The translations under genes and the position numbers were made by a program. The notes under the pieces are model-generated. The model worked only from the letters and a program-made list of their open reading frames with translations, searched no databases and was not told the origin of the DNA. Below are positions 28,338 through 37,361 of a stretch of DNA of 64,000 bases, piece by piece. Location: positions 1,984,001 through 2,048,000 of the forward strand of contig NZ_CP016793.1 in assembly GCF_001701025.1 (NCBI RefSeq). The letters are read 5' to 3'. Each line of letters begins with the position of its first letter. Within the stretch, counting starts at the first letter, position 1. Source of the DNA: Lentzea guizhouensis. GTDB lineage: Bacteria > Actinomycetota > Actinomycetes > Mycobacteriales > Pseudonocardiaceae.

Positions 28338-29477
28338 TTACCAGCCCTGCTGCTGGCCGTAGCCCTGCTGCGGCGGCTGGCCGTAGCCACCCTGCTGCGG
28401 CTGCTGCGGGTAGCCGCCGGTGCCCGGCTGCTGCGCGTAACCGCCGGTGTTCGGGCCGCCGTAGGGCGACGCCGTCTCCGGCCAGTTGATCACGACGGTG
28501 CCGCAGATCTTGTCGGAGTAGGTCTCCTTCTTCGGCTGGTTCCACAGCGGCGCCAGGTAGTTCACCAGCGCACCGATGCCGCACGCCAGACCGAAGGCGT
28601 AGTTGATGAGCAGGCGGAGGAACGCGGTGCCACCGCCGGGCGGCTGCTGCGTGTCCTCCTTGATCAGCTTGATCTTGGCGACCTTCTTGCCCAGCGACTG
28701 ACCCGTCGAGCCACCGCGCACGATGGTGTTCCAGATCATGAAGCCGAGCGATCCGCCGTAGCCGACGACGATCGCCACGAGGCCGAAGATGCCCGCCGTG
28801 TCCGGCGATCCGGTCGACGCGCCGATCAGGCTGATCACGAACGCGAGCAGCCAGCCGACGACACCGGGGATGCCGTAGTCGATCAGACCCGCGACGAACC
28901 GCGAGCCCCACTCGGCGTAACCGGTGGGCGGCATGGGAGCCATCCCGGGGCCGGGCATGCCGTAGCCGGGCTGGCCGTAGGGCTGCTGCGGCTGGCCGTA
29001 CGGCGAGCTCTGCGGCGCACCGTAGGGCTGCTGCGGCTGGCCGTAGGGGTTGGACTGCGCGGGCTGGCCGTACGGGTTGGACTGCGCAGGCTGGCCGTAC
29101 GGGCTCGACTGCGCGGGCTGGCCGTACGGGTTCGACTGCGGAGCACCGTAGGCCGGCGGCTGCTGCGGAGCGCCGTACGGGGGCGGCGGCTGCTGGGCGG
29201 GGAACCCGCCGGAGCCGGGACCCTGTGCCGGGAAACCGCCGGAGCCGGGAGCAGCGGCGGCCGGAGGCACCTGCCCCGGGCTCACGACCTGGGTGGCGTC
29301 CGCGTTCTGCTGCGGCGCGGCAGGCGTCTGACCAGGCGAGACGACCTGCGTGGCGTCCGGGTTGTGGGAAGCCTGCGGCTGCCCTCCTCCCGGGACGACC
29401 TGCGTGGCGTCCGCGTTTGGCTGCTCGTGCTGCGGCTGACCGCCGAACGGATTTCCTGGCGGCTGCGGAGCGTTCAT
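28338..29477 (-). CDS. Proline/glutamine-rich RDD-family membrane protein (Pra-like)
   Basis: The 379-residue protein has a low-complexity N terminus (1-185) rich in Gln, Pro, Gly and Tyr. It contains three DATQVV repeats at about 23-28, 41-46 and 59-64 and then repeated NPYGQPAQS units. The RDD domain follows: WGSRFVAGLIDYGIPGVVGW (about 190-209), several helices, and GQSLGKKVAKIKLI. A second Gln/Gly/Tyr-rich tail ends the protein. It resembles the proline-rich antigen of mycobacteria (Rv1078) and lies in the same cbs-metB setting. RDD proteins are proposed transporters or channels. Function here is unknown. Confidence 0.85.
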   Translation of the reverse strand: MNAPQPPGNPFGGQPQHEQPNADATQVVPGGGQPQASHNPDATQVVSPGQTPAAPQQNADATQVVSPGQVPPAAAAPGSGGFPAQGPGSGGFPAQQPPPPYGAPQQPPAYGAPQSNPYGQPAQSSPYGQPAQSNPYGQPAQSNPYGQPQQPYGAPQSSPYGQPQQPYGQPGYGMPGPGMAPMPPTGYAEWGSRFVAGLIDYGIPGVVGWLLAFVISLIGASTGSPDTAGIFGLVAIVVGYGGSLGFMIWNTIVRGGSTGQSLGKKVAKIKLIKEDTQQPPGGGTAFLRLLINYAFGLACGIGALVNYLAPLWNQPKKETYSDKICGTVVINWPETASPYGGPNTGGYAQQPGTGGYPQQPQQGGYGQPPQQGYGQQQGW

Positions 29478-29565
29478 CCGGTTTCCAACCCCCTTGGCTG
29501 GGCCGTGTGTGGGTGAGTCTTGGTGATCTGGGGCGTCACGCTATCGGACGCACGGGCCTCCACGC

Positions 29566-30933
29566 TCAGCGACCAGCCAAGAACCCGAGAATGTCTTGCC
29601 TTGTTACGACGCCGGCGGGCTTCCCGTCCTCCAGCACGAGCGCGCCGTCGGCGTGCGCCATGGCCGCCATCGCCACACTGACGGGCTCGCCGGCGCCGAG
29701 CGTGGGCAGCGGGACACCCATGTGCTTGTCGAGGCGGTCGGACAGCTGGGCCTTGCCGGTGAACAGCGCGTCGAGCAGGTCGCGCTCGTTGACGGCACCG
29801 GAGACCTCGGCCGCCATGACCGGCGGTTCCGCGTTAACGACGGGCATCTGCGAGACGCCGAACTCGCGCAGGATCGCCACCGCGTCACCCACGGTCTCGT
29901 TCGGGTGCGCGTGCACGAGGTCGGGCAGCTGGCCGCCCTTGCGCCGCAGCACGTCACCGACGGTCGCGCCGGTCGAGTCGGGCGGCAGGAAGCCGTAGGA
30001 GGCCATCCAGCGGTCGTTGAAGACCTTCGACAGGTAGCCGCGGCCGCCGTCGGGCAGCAGCACGACCACGACCGCGTCCTCCGGCAGGTCGCGGGCCACG
30101 CGCAGCGCCGCGGCCGCCATGCCGCACGAGCCGCCGACGAGCAGGCCCTCCTCGCGGGCCAGCCGGCGGGTGACGTCGAACGAGTCGGCGTCGGAGACCT
30201 CGACGATCTGGTCGCAGACGGTCTTGTCGTAGGTCTCCGGCCAGAAGTCCTCGCCGACGCCCTCGACCAGGTACGGCCGGCCGGTGCCGCCGGAGTACAC
30301 CGAGCCCTCCGGGTCGGCGCCGATGATCCGCACCGCGCCGTCCGAGACCTCCTTGAGGTACCGGCCGGTGCCGGAGATCGTGCCGCCGGTGCCGACGCCC
30401 GCGACGAAGTGCGTGATCTTGCCGTCCGTCTGACGCCAGATCTCGGGTCCGGTCTGGTGGTAGTGGCTCGCCGGGTTCTCCGGGTTCGCGTACTGGTTCG
30501 GCTTCCAGGCGCCGGGGATCTCGCGGACCAGCCGGTCGGAGACGTTGTAGTACGAGTCCGGGTGCTCGGGCGCGACGGCGGTCGGGCACACCACGACCTC
30601 GGCGCCGTAGGCCTTGAGGACGTTGCGCTTGTCCTCGCTGACCTTGTCGGGGCACACGAACACGCACTTGTAGCCCTTGCGCTGCGCGACCAGGGCGAGA
30701 CCCACGCCGGTGTTGCCGGAGGTGGGCTCCACGATCGTGCCGCCGGGCTGCAGCTCACCGGACTTCTCGGCCGCCTCGACCATCCGCAGCGCGATGCGGT
30801 CCTTCACGCTGCCGCCGGGGTTGAGGTACTCGACCTTGGCCAGGACCGTCGCCTTGATCCCCGACGTCAGCGAGTTCAGCTTGACCAGCGGCGTGTTGCC
30901 GACCAGATCGACGACGTGCTCGACGTACTCCAC
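29566..30933 (-). CDS. cbs: Cystathionine beta-synthase
   Basis: The 455-residue protein starts at GTG 30933 with GGGAGTGG upstream. The catalytic PLP domain has the Schiff-base Lys in NPGGSVKDRIALRM (about 36-49), EPTSGNTGVGLALVA (about 68-82) and phosphate-binding GVGTGGTISGTGRY (about 176-189). Two C-terminal CBS domains (about 335-455) complete the architecture. It condenses serine (or O-acetylserine) with homocysteine, the first step of reverse transsulfuration, and works with metB nearby. The order with the Pra-like gene matches mycobacteria. Confidence 0.94.
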   Translation of the reverse strand: MEYVEHVVDLVGNTPLVKLNSLTSGIKATVLAKVEYLNPGGSVKDRIALRMVEAAEKSGELQPGGTIVEPTSGNTGVGLALVAQRKGYKCVFVCPDKVSEDKRNVLKAYGAEVVVCPTAVAPEHPDSYYNVSDRLVREIPGAWKPNQYANPENPASHYHQTGPEIWRQTDGKITHFVAGVGTGGTISGTGRYLKEVSDGAVRIIGADPEGSVYSGGTGRPYLVEGVGEDFWPETYDKTVCDQIVEVSDADSFDVTRRLAREEGLLVGGSCGMAAAALRVARDLPEDAVVVVLLPDGGRGYLSKVFNDRWMASYGFLPPDSTGATVGDVLRRKGGQLPDLVHAHPNETVGDAVAILREFGVSQMPVVNAEPPVMAAEVSGAVNERDLLDALFTGKAQLSDRLDKHMGVPLPTLGAGEPVSVAMAAMAHADGALVLEDGKPAGVVTRQDILGFLAGR

Positions 30934-31050
30934 CGGTATCCACTCCCTGCTCCCACACTCCGAGATGGCGGGACGAAGCCTAGCTCTAGTGACGGCGGAG
31001 GTTGATTCGAACAGCGGTACCGACGATTCCGGGGGAAAGGGGTGGTGCGC

Positions 31051-31914
31051 ATGTTCGGGCTGAGGCACCTCCGCGCGGTCACCATGACCGCGGCGACCCT
31101 GGGCGGGCTGTCCGGCGCGCTGGTGGGGTTGTTGAACGAGCAGGGCAGACGGGCCCGCGTGGCCATCGGCGTGCTGGAACACCTCTGGCCGGCCCCCGAC
31201 GGGGTCTACCGGGACGACGGCGGCGAGCCCGTGCGGTTCGCGGTGCTCGGCGACTCGATGGCGGTGGGCGTCGGTGTGACCGGTCCCTCGCAGATGCCGG
31301 GTGTGTTGCTCGCGCAGGCGCTGGCCGAGGAGGCGGTCAGACCGGTGCGGCTGACGACGTACGCGATCAGCGGCTCGACCACGCGGGACCTGGTGCCGCA
31401 GGTCGACCGGGCCGTCGCCGACGAGCCGCAGGTGGCGCTGGTGATCATCGGCGCGAACGACGTGACGACGCGGATGCCGGTGCGCGAGTCGGCGGCGTTG
31501 CTCGGTGAGCAGGTGCGCCGGCTGCGGGAGATCGGCTGCGGCGTGGTGGTCGGCACGTGCCCCGACCTCGGGATCGTGCGGCCGATCCCGCAGCCGCTGA
31601 GGGCGGTCGGGCGGCGGTACGGCCTGCGGCTCGCGGCGGCGCAGACGGCCGAGGTGCGCCGGGCGGCGGGACCGCGGTGTCGCTCGCGAACCTGCTGGCG
31701 CCGGAGTTCCTGGCCCGGCACGTCGACATGTTCAGCTCCGACCGGTTCCACCCAGCGCTGTGGGTTACGAAGCGGCGGCCGGCGTGCTGCTCGCGCCGTT
31801 GTGCCAGGTGGCGGGTCTGTGGCCGGCTGGGCGGCACCGGCGCCGTTGCGGTCGGCGGCGCTCGCGGTGGGCCCGTCGCGGTGGCCGGCGTGGCTGCAAA
31901 GGCGGCACGTCTGA
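31051..31914 (+). pseudogene. SGNH/GDSL hydrolase, frame broken by three one-base deletions
   Basis: Read with two silent corrections this encodes about 288 residues with an N-terminal hydrophobic stretch and the SGNH blocks: FAVLGDSMAVGVG (catalytic Ser), AISGSTT, and IGANDVTTR. In the raw sequence the frame changes near 31661-31670, 31762-31764 and 31813-31815. The segments read GTAVSLANLLAPEFLARHV, then FSSDRFHPAL (the Asp-x-x-His block), then GYEAAAGVLLAPLCQVAG, and finally SVAGWAAPAPLRSAAL back in the original frame. Each change is one missing base, twice in a GGGG-type run. In mycobacteria Rv1075c is the equivalent gene. It is probably functional if the lesions are sequence errors. Confidence 0.75.
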
Positions 31915-32004
31915 GTTCCGGAATTCTCGTCACTCACGCTGGCCGGGGTGAGCGGGCGTTAACTAGGCTCGATGCGACCTTGACCCTCAACGAGGAGTTC
32001 CGTG

Positions 32005-33225
32005 ATGCCTGAGGCCGTGATCGTCTCTGCCGCCCGCTCCCCCATCGGCCGCGCGGGCAAGGGCTCGCTGAAGGACGTGCGGCCCGACGACCTCGCCGCG
32101 CAGATGGTCAAGGCGGCGCTGGACAAGGTGCCGCAGCTCGACCCCGCGCAGATCGACGACCTGATGCTCGGCTGCGGCCTGCCCGGCGGCGAGCAGGGCT
32201 TCAACATGGCGCGCGTCGTCTCCGTACTGCTCGGTCACGACACCCTGCCCGGCACGACGGTCACCCGGTACTGCGCCTCGTCGCTGCAGACCACGCGCAT
32301 GGCCCTGCACGCCATCAAGGCCGGCGAGGGTGACGTGTTCATCTCCGCGGGCGTCGAGACGGTGTCGCGGTTCGCCAAGGGCAGCTCGGACTCGTGGCCG
32401 GACACGCACAACCCGCTGTTCGCCGACGCCGAGGCGCGCACGGCCTCCGTCGCCGCCTCGGGCGCCTCGACGTGGGACGACCCGCGGGTCTCCGGCGCCC
32501 TGCCGGACATCTACGTCCCGATGGGCCAGACCGCGGAGAACCTGGCGCTGCTCAAGGGCGTCTCGCGGCAGGAGATGGACGAGTTCGGCGTCCGCTCGCA
32601 GAACCTCGCCGAGAAGGCGATCGCGGACGGCTTCTGGGCCCGCGAGATCACGCCGGTCACGCTGCCCGACGGCACCGTGGTCTCCACCGACGACGGCCCG
32701 CGCGCCGGCGTGACCTACGACGCCGTGTCGCAGCTGAAGCCGGTCTTCCGCCCCGACGGCCGGATCAACGCCGGCAACTGCTGCCCGCTCAACGACGGCG
32801 CCGCGGCACTCGTGGTCATGTCCGACACCAAGGCCCGCGAGCTCGGCATCACGCCGCTGGCGCGCATCGTGTCGACGGGCGTGTCGGGCCTGTCGCCGGA
32901 GATCATGGGCCTCGGCCCGGTCGAGGCCTCGAAGCGCGCGCTGGCCCTGGCCGGCCTTTCCATCTCGGACATCGACCTCGTCGAGATCAACGAGGCGTTC
33001 GCCGCCCAGGTCATTCCCTCGTACCAGGACCTCGGAATCGACCTGGATCGTTTGAACGTGAATGGTGGCGCAATCGCCGTCGGCCACCCGTTCGGCATGA
33101 CCGGCGCGCGCATCACCACGACGCTGATCAATTCGCTGCAGTTCCACGACAAGCAGTTCGGCCTGGAAACGATGTGCGTCGGCGGTGGTCAGGGCATGGC
33201 GATGGTGCTGGAACGCCTTTCCTGA
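32005..33225 (+). CDS. Acetyl-CoA C-acyltransferase (thiolase)
   Basis: The 406-residue protein starts at ATG 32005 with GAGGAG upstream. The nucleophilic Cys lies in TRYCASSLQTTRMAL (about 89-103). The remaining catalytic residues are in NEAFAAQV, GHPFGMTGAR (about 358-367) and CVGGGQGMAMV (about 393-403). Thiolases cleave 3-ketoacyl-CoA in beta-oxidation or condense acetyl-CoA. By position it corresponds to mycobacterial FadA3. No beta-oxidation partner is adjacent, so substrate range is open. Confidence 0.94.
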   Translation: MPEAVIVSAARSPIGRAGKGSLKDVRPDDLAAQMVKAALDKVPQLDPAQIDDLMLGCGLPGGEQGFNMARVVSVLLGHDTLPGTTVTRYCASSLQTTRMALHAIKAGEGDVFISAGVETVSRFAKGSSDSWPDTHNPLFADAEARTASVAASGASTWDDPRVSGALPDIYVPMGQTAENLALLKGVSRQEMDEFGVRSQNLAEKAIADGFWAREITPVTLPDGTVVSTDDGPRAGVTYDAVSQLKPVFRPDGRINAGNCCPLNDGAAALVVMSDTKARELGITPLARIVSTGVSGLSPEIMGLGPVEASKRALALAGLSISDIDLVEINEAFAAQVIPSYQDLGIDLDRLNVNGGAIAVGHPFGMTGARITTTLINSLQFHDKQFGLETMCVGGGQGMAMVLERLS

Positions 33226-33261
33226 CCCGGTCCTTTCTCCAAGATCTGCAATTTGACGCCT

Positions 33262-33298
33262 GCAAGTAGCTCCGTATCACCCGAACGGAGCTACTTGC
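33262..33298. terminator. Hairpin after thiolase
   Basis: A perfect 14-bp stem pairs 33262-33275 with 33285-33298 around a 9-base loop, 37 bp after the thiolase stop. Confidence 0.85.
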
Positions 33299-33393
33299 CC
33301 GCCGTTGTCCTGCCGATGAGATGAATCATCGTGCATTGGCGTCATCGGGCGAGGGGGAGTCCGTCCCTACCGACGAGTCAGGAGGGAACGGAC

Positions 33394-33603
33394 ATGCCCT
33401 ATGTGTGGTGGCAAAGCGAATATGACCTGCAATGCCATGCTTTCTCGCTCGACCAGGCCAACGGCACGCGGACCTATTACGAGGCCGTCTGCGAACACTC
33501 GGTGCCCGACGAGCGGGTGTCACGCGCACAGGCGGGCGCGCTCTGCACGGACTGCCTGATCAAGATCGGCACGGAACTGCCGGACGTCCGCTGGCGGGCT
33601 TAG
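33394..33603 (+). CDS. Small Cys-rich protein, possible zinc binder
   Basis: The 69-residue protein starts at ATG 33394 with AGGAGGGAA upstream. It opens MPYVWWQSEYDLQCHAF and later has VCEHSV and LCTDCLIKIG, which gives Cys/His pairs suited to a zinc site. No signal peptide. Similar small Cys proteins occur in multiple copies in Pseudonocardiales, but I know of no function. It converges with and overlaps the acetyltransferase gene by 4 bp. Confidence 0.72.
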   Translation: MPYVWWQSEYDLQCHAFSLDQANGTRTYYEAVCEHSVPDERVSRAQAGALCTDCLIKIGTELPDVRWRA

Positions 33604-34010
33604 GCCCGGCGCATGCCGACCGAGGCCGGCGCGGTGTCCACGAAGCCGTGCCGTTCGTAGAGACGGCGGCCGGGCGGATCCGCGAGCAGACTGACGCTCG
33701 CGGTGGGTGCGTGCTCGTGGATCAGCCGCAAAAGCGCGGTCATGACGGCGTCGCCGATGCCTTTGCGCTGATGACCGGGCAACACGGCCATGTCGATGAT
33801 GTGGAAGTACCAGCCGCCGTCGCTGATCACGCGGCCCATGCCGACTGTCTCGCCTGATTCCACGTGAATGACGTGCGCGGCGGCCCACGCGCCGTCGATC
33901 CCGTTCTCGACTTCTGCCCTGGTGCGCGCGCTCAGACCGGATTCCTCGCGCAGGCGCAGGTAATCGTCAACGGCAGGCGGCTTCATCTCCAGGCGGTACC
34001 CGTGTTCCAC
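33600..34010 (-). CDS. GNAT-family N-acetyltransferase
   Basis: The 136-residue single-domain GNAT protein starts at GTG 34010. The acetyl-CoA site is VLPGHQRKGIGDAVMTALL (about 83-101), preceded by VGMGRVISDGGWYFHIIDMA. The C-terminal motif is GRRLYERHGFVDT. This length and arrangement match the small GNAT enzymes that acetylate amines or antibiotics; no substrate is predictable. Confidence 0.88.
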   Translation of the reverse strand: MEHGYRLEMKPPAVDDYLRLREESGLSARTRAEVENGIDGAWAAAHVIHVESGETVGMGRVISDGGWYFHIIDMAVLPGHQRKGIGDAVMTALLRLIHEHAPTASVSLLADPPGRRLYERHGFVDTAPASVGMRRA

Positions 34011-34030
34011 ACGTCCCAGCCTACAAACGC

Positions 34031-34064
34031 CGAAGGGCGCCCCGCCGAGACGGAACGCCCTTCG
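34031..34064. terminator. Hairpin after Bax1-I gene
   Basis: CGAAGGGCG (34031-34039) pairs with CGCCCTTCG (34056-34064) around a 16-base loop, between the Bax1-I gene and the acetyltransferase gene on the minus strand. Confidence 0.6.
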
Positions 34065-34081
34065 ATCGAAAACCCCGGACG

Positions 34082-34885
34082 TCAGTCCGAGTTGAAGTAC
34101 GACAGCAGGCGCAGGATCTCGGTGTACAGCCACACCAGGGTGACCGTGAGACCGAACGCGATCTGCCACGCGAACTTGGCCGGCACGCCGGCCCGGATCG
34201 CCTGGTCGGCGGCGTCGAAGTCGATCAGGAAGCTTAACGCCGCGAGGCCGATGCAGACGAGGCTGAAGATGATCGCGAGCGTGCCGCCCGAGCGGAGGCC
34301 GAGGCCGCCGGTCGTGAAGAAGCTCATGATCAGGTTGAAGAGCATCAGGATGGCGACACCGATGATCGCGCCCGTGATCCACTTCGTGAACTTCGGCGTG
34401 ACGCGGATGGCACCGGTCTTGTAGACGATCAGCATGCCGGCGAAGACGCCGATCGTGCCGATGATCGCCTGGCCGATGACCACGACACCCTGACCGGGGT
34501 TGCCGGTCCAGCCGTCGATCAGGCGCCCGATGATCCCGCTGAACGCGCCGAGGAAGACACCTTCGACGGCCGCGTAGGCGAGGACGAGGGGCGGGCTCGG
34601 GTTGCGCTTGAACGTGATGACGAGCGCGAGCACGAGACCGATGATCGCGGCCGGGAACAGCAGTACCCAAGCCTGCATCAGGTAGGTGATGACTGCGGTG
34701 ACGGCCACCACGGCCAGCGTGATGCCGGTCTTGGTGACGACGTCGTCGATCGTCATCGGCCGCTCGCTGGTCAGCGGCGGCGGGGCCTGCTGGTAGCCGG
34801 CTTCGGGCTGTCCGAAGCCTGCGTAGCCTCCGTACCCGCCGCCGGTCGGCAGGTTACGGAAAGCCGGGTTGCTGCTGGAGCGCAC
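34082..34885 (-). CDS. Bax inhibitor-1/YccA-family membrane protein
   Basis: The 267-residue protein starts at GTG 34885 with AGGAGGACCAG upstream. An N-terminal Gly/Tyr/Pro-rich cytosolic stretch (about 1-45) precedes seven hydrophobic helices, including VYKTGAIRVTPKFTKWI and the C-terminal LTVTLVWLYTEILRLLSY typical of the actinobacterial family. Relatives include bacterial BsYetJ, a pH-dependent calcium leak channel. By context it matches mycobacterial Rv1072. Transport role is inferred from family. Confidence 0.9.
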   Translation of the reverse strand: MRSSSNPAFRNLPTGGGYGGYAGFGQPEAGYQQAPPPLTSERPMTIDDVVTKTGITLAVVAVTAVITYLMQAWVLLFPAAIIGLVLALVITFKRNPSPPLVLAYAAVEGVFLGAFSGIIGRLIDGWTGNPGQGVVVIGQAIIGTIGVFAGMLIVYKTGAIRVTPKFTKWITGAIIGVAILMLFNLIMSFFTTGGLGLRSGGTLAIIFSLVCIGLAALSFLIDFDAADQAIRAGVPAKFAWQIAFGLTVTLVWLYTEILRLLSYFNSD

Positions 34886-35216
34886 CTGGTCCTCCTGGGG
34901 CGTTGCCTTACGCCGTCACGGGTATCAACGAGCGAACTCGATGTCCTGTTCCCCGTCGGTAAAGCCGACTTTACTCGTTCAAGCGATCACACGTGCGCCA
35001 ATAATGCGCGAACTCCTGCGAAGACTCCGGAGCGTGACCTGACTACGGCGTGTCGCGGCATGACACACCCGATGCACGTAACCGGCGTCACATTTCGATC
35101 ACATTCACACGGACAGTAGCGCCACACTTCCCCCTCGTGGCGGCTTGTCCCCGGTGTGGGCTACCGACAAGCTCGCACGCGGGATCATCACTGGTCAGAG
35201 GGGATCAAGATTCACC
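34886..35216. promoter_or_regulatory. Divergent control region with inverted repeat
   Basis: No gene is seen between the Bax1-I and surface-protein starts. GTAAAGCCGACTTTAC at 34959-34974 is a perfect 6-bp inverted repeat with a 4-base centre, flanked by AACGAG and CTCGTT further out, a plausible operator or terminator-like stem. No clear -10 was found for the surface-protein gene. Confidence 0.4.
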
Positions 35217-36605
35217 ATGGGCTGGAAACGTCTTGCCGCTGTGGCGGCGGTCTCGGGGCTCGCCCTCCTGACCGTCCCCGCGCCGGCGACAGCGGTCGGC
35301 GTCAAGGGCATCGGCCACAACGCGACACAGGTCCAGCCCAACGCGACACCGGGCTCGGAGTGGCACGGCTCATACGTGTGGCAGGACAAGCACGTGTGGT
35401 GCGTGCAGTACGCCCTGCCCGCGCCGGACAGCGCCGTCGGCTACAAGCCCGGTGACGAGCTGCTGACCAAGGCGGGCAAGAAGCTCGACCCGGCCGTCGC
35501 CGCGAACATCTCCTACCTCCTGCTGCGCTACTCCACGACCAAGTCGCCGGAGGAGGCCGCCGCGCTCGCGCACCTGCTGCACAGCTGGACCGCCGCACCG
35601 GACGGCCCCGTGCGGTTCGACACCCCCGATCCGAAGTACCTCGCCTACAACGCCGAGTGGTACGCCGCGCGGCTGCCGCAGTCCGTGATGGACACCGTGG
35701 CGCGCCTGCGGGCCGACGCCGAGGCCAACCGCGGCCCGTGGACGCTCTCCGCGGCCGCGCCGACGGACCCGCTCGTCATCGGCACCGAGTCCACCTGGAC
35801 CGTCGCCCTGCTCAAGCAGAACGACAAGGGCGTCCCCAACGCCCCGATCTCCTTCACGCTGACCGACGCCAAGCTCACCGACGGCAGCGCGAGCGGCACG
35901 GTCACCACCGACGCCAACGGCGCTCCGGTCGCGCTCAAGGTCATCCCGACCGGGCCGAAGCCGGCGATCGCGGTCACCGCGGACTCCCCCGCCGACAAGC
36001 CGGTCGTGCACCAGCCGATCCAGACCGAGAACATGCAGCGCATCGTCACCACCGGTGGCGAGAAGGAGCTGACCGCGGCCGCGAACGCTCCCGCCAGGAC
36101 CGCGCCCGGCGCCGTGAAGATCACGAAGATCGACTCGGAGACCAAGAAGGCCATCGCGGGCGTCGCGCTGCGCGTCACGGCCAAGGACCAGACCAGCCCC
36201 GCGCTCAAGCAGGACGACAGCCCGCTGGTCGGCACCGACGGCAAGCCGCTGGTGCTGCAGACCGGCGCCGACGGCACGGTCGAGGTGCCGGGGCTGCGCA
36301 CGCCGCAGGAGATCTGCCTGGTCGAGGTCGCCGCGCCCAAGGGGTACGAGGAGTTCTTCGACCCCAAGGCACCACCGGCCTCGTGCGGCTCGGTCGCTCC
36401 CGGCTCGACGCTCGCGCTGGAGCTCGTGAACAAGCCGAACACGCCGGTCGTGCCCAGCACGATCCCGGCCGGCACCGAGGGCAGCACGCCGGTGGCCACG
36501 GCGTCGTTCGAGACGCAGCTGCGGCCGGGCCTGATGCTCGCGGTGGGTGGCCTGGTGCTGCTCGGCGCGGCGCTGGCAGGCTTGCTGGTGTGGCGCAGGC
36601 AGTGA
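35217..36605 (+). CDS. Cell-surface protein with SpaA/Cna-B-like domain and C-terminal membrane anchor
   Basis: The 462-residue protein starts at ATG 35217. A signal peptide (LAAVAAVSGLALLTVPAPATA) precedes an N-terminal domain with HVWCVQYALPAP. An Ig-like domain follows (about 180-265, PLVIGTESTWTVALL), then a collagen-binding-B-like domain (about 300-400, GAVKITKIDSETKKAIAGVA) ending in EVAAPKGYEEF. The C terminus is a hydrophobic helix and WRRQ, like a sortase substrate, but no LPXTG is present; the closest string is IPAGT. It overlaps the sortase gene as GTGA, so the pair is one unit. Confidence 0.85.
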   Translation: MGWKRLAAVAAVSGLALLTVPAPATAVGVKGIGHNATQVQPNATPGSEWHGSYVWQDKHVWCVQYALPAPDSAVGYKPGDELLTKAGKKLDPAVAANISYLLLRYSTTKSPEEAAALAHLLHSWTAAPDGPVRFDTPDPKYLAYNAEWYAARLPQSVMDTVARLRADAEANRGPWTLSAAAPTDPLVIGTESTWTVALLKQNDKGVPNAPISFTLTDAKLTDGSASGTVTTDANGAPVALKVIPTGPKPAIAVTADSPADKPVVHQPIQTENMQRIVTTGGEKELTAAANAPARTAPGAVKITKIDSETKKAIAGVALRVTAKDQTSPALKQDDSPLVGTDGKPLVLQTGADGTVEVPGLRTPQEICLVEVAAPKGYEEFFDPKAPPASCGSVAPGSTLALELVNKPNTPVVPSTIPAGTEGSTPVATASFETQLRPGLMLAVGGLVLLGAALAGLLVWRRQ

Positions 36606-37309
36606 GTTCCAGGGCTTTCCTGACCGGTGTGCTGGTGGCGGGGGTCGCCGCCACCAGCGTGCTGGTCACCTCGTCGGAGACCGACGTCCTCGCGGGACGG
36701 CCGGTCGCCGACGAGATCCCCGTGGTCGGTCCCGGTCCGGTCGGTGACTCGATGAGCACCGGCCGCGGCGCCGACCTCACCGGGCTGATCGGGGGCGCGA
36801 ACACGAACAACGCCAAGCCGGTCGAGCCCACGCAACAACAACCGCAGCAACAGCAACCCGCGCCGCCCAAGGCCGGTCCCGGTTCGGTGCGGCTGCCCTC
36901 CGGTGGATCCGCCACGCTGGTGCGCCGCGAGGTCGAGGACGGTGTGCTTCCCGTGCCCGACGGCATCGGCGAGGCGACCTGGTGGGGCACCGAACTCGCC
37001 GCCGCCGAGGGCGCGACCGTGCTCGCCGGGCACGTCGACTGGAAGGGCGCCAAGGGCCCCTTCGCCGAGCTGTGGCAGGCGCAGAACGGCCGCGAGGTCG
37101 TGATCGCGGACAGCTCCGGCAAGGAGTTCCGGTTCCGGATCAAGCAGATCGAGACGGTCCGCAAGGAGGAGCTGCCCGCCCGCGCGGTCGAGTTCTTCGG
37201 GCCACGAGGCCCGCACCGGCTCGTGCTCGTCACGTGCGGCGGTACCTGGATCGGTGGTCAGCAGGGCTACGAGGCGAACCGTGTGGTGATCGCCGAGCCC
37301 GTTGCGTGA
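36602..37309 (+). CDS. Class F sortase
   Basis: The 235-residue protein starts at GTG 36602 in the surface-protein stop. It has an N-terminal signal anchor and a Gln/Pro-rich linker at about 70-90. The catalytic residues are His in AGHVDW (about 142), Cys in LVTCGGTW (about 213) and Arg in YEANRVVIAEP (about 228). This is the compact sortase F layout found in actinobacteria. It should anchor surface proteins to peptidoglycan, and the adjacent gene is the obvious substrate although its signal is not canonical. Confidence 0.9.
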   Translation: MSSRAFLTGVLVAGVAATSVLVTSSETDVLAGRPVADEIPVVGPGPVGDSMSTGRGADLTGLIGGANTNNAKPVEPTQQQPQQQQPAPPKAGPGSVRLPSGGSATLVRREVEDGVLPVPDGIGEATWWGTELAAAEGATVLAGHVDWKGAKGPFAELWQAQNGREVVIADSSGKEFRFRIKQIETVRKEELPARAVEFFGPRGPHRLVLVTCGGTWIGGQQGYEANRVVIAEPVA

Positions 37310-37361
37310 CCAATCGCCTCCACCGCGCAACCCGTTCGGGTGACCAGTCGTCTCCTTAGGT

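Noticed and set aside
36420..36605. Canonical LPXTG in the surface protein
   Set aside because: No LPXTG or LPXT-like pentapeptide is present; IPAGT is only a distant match.
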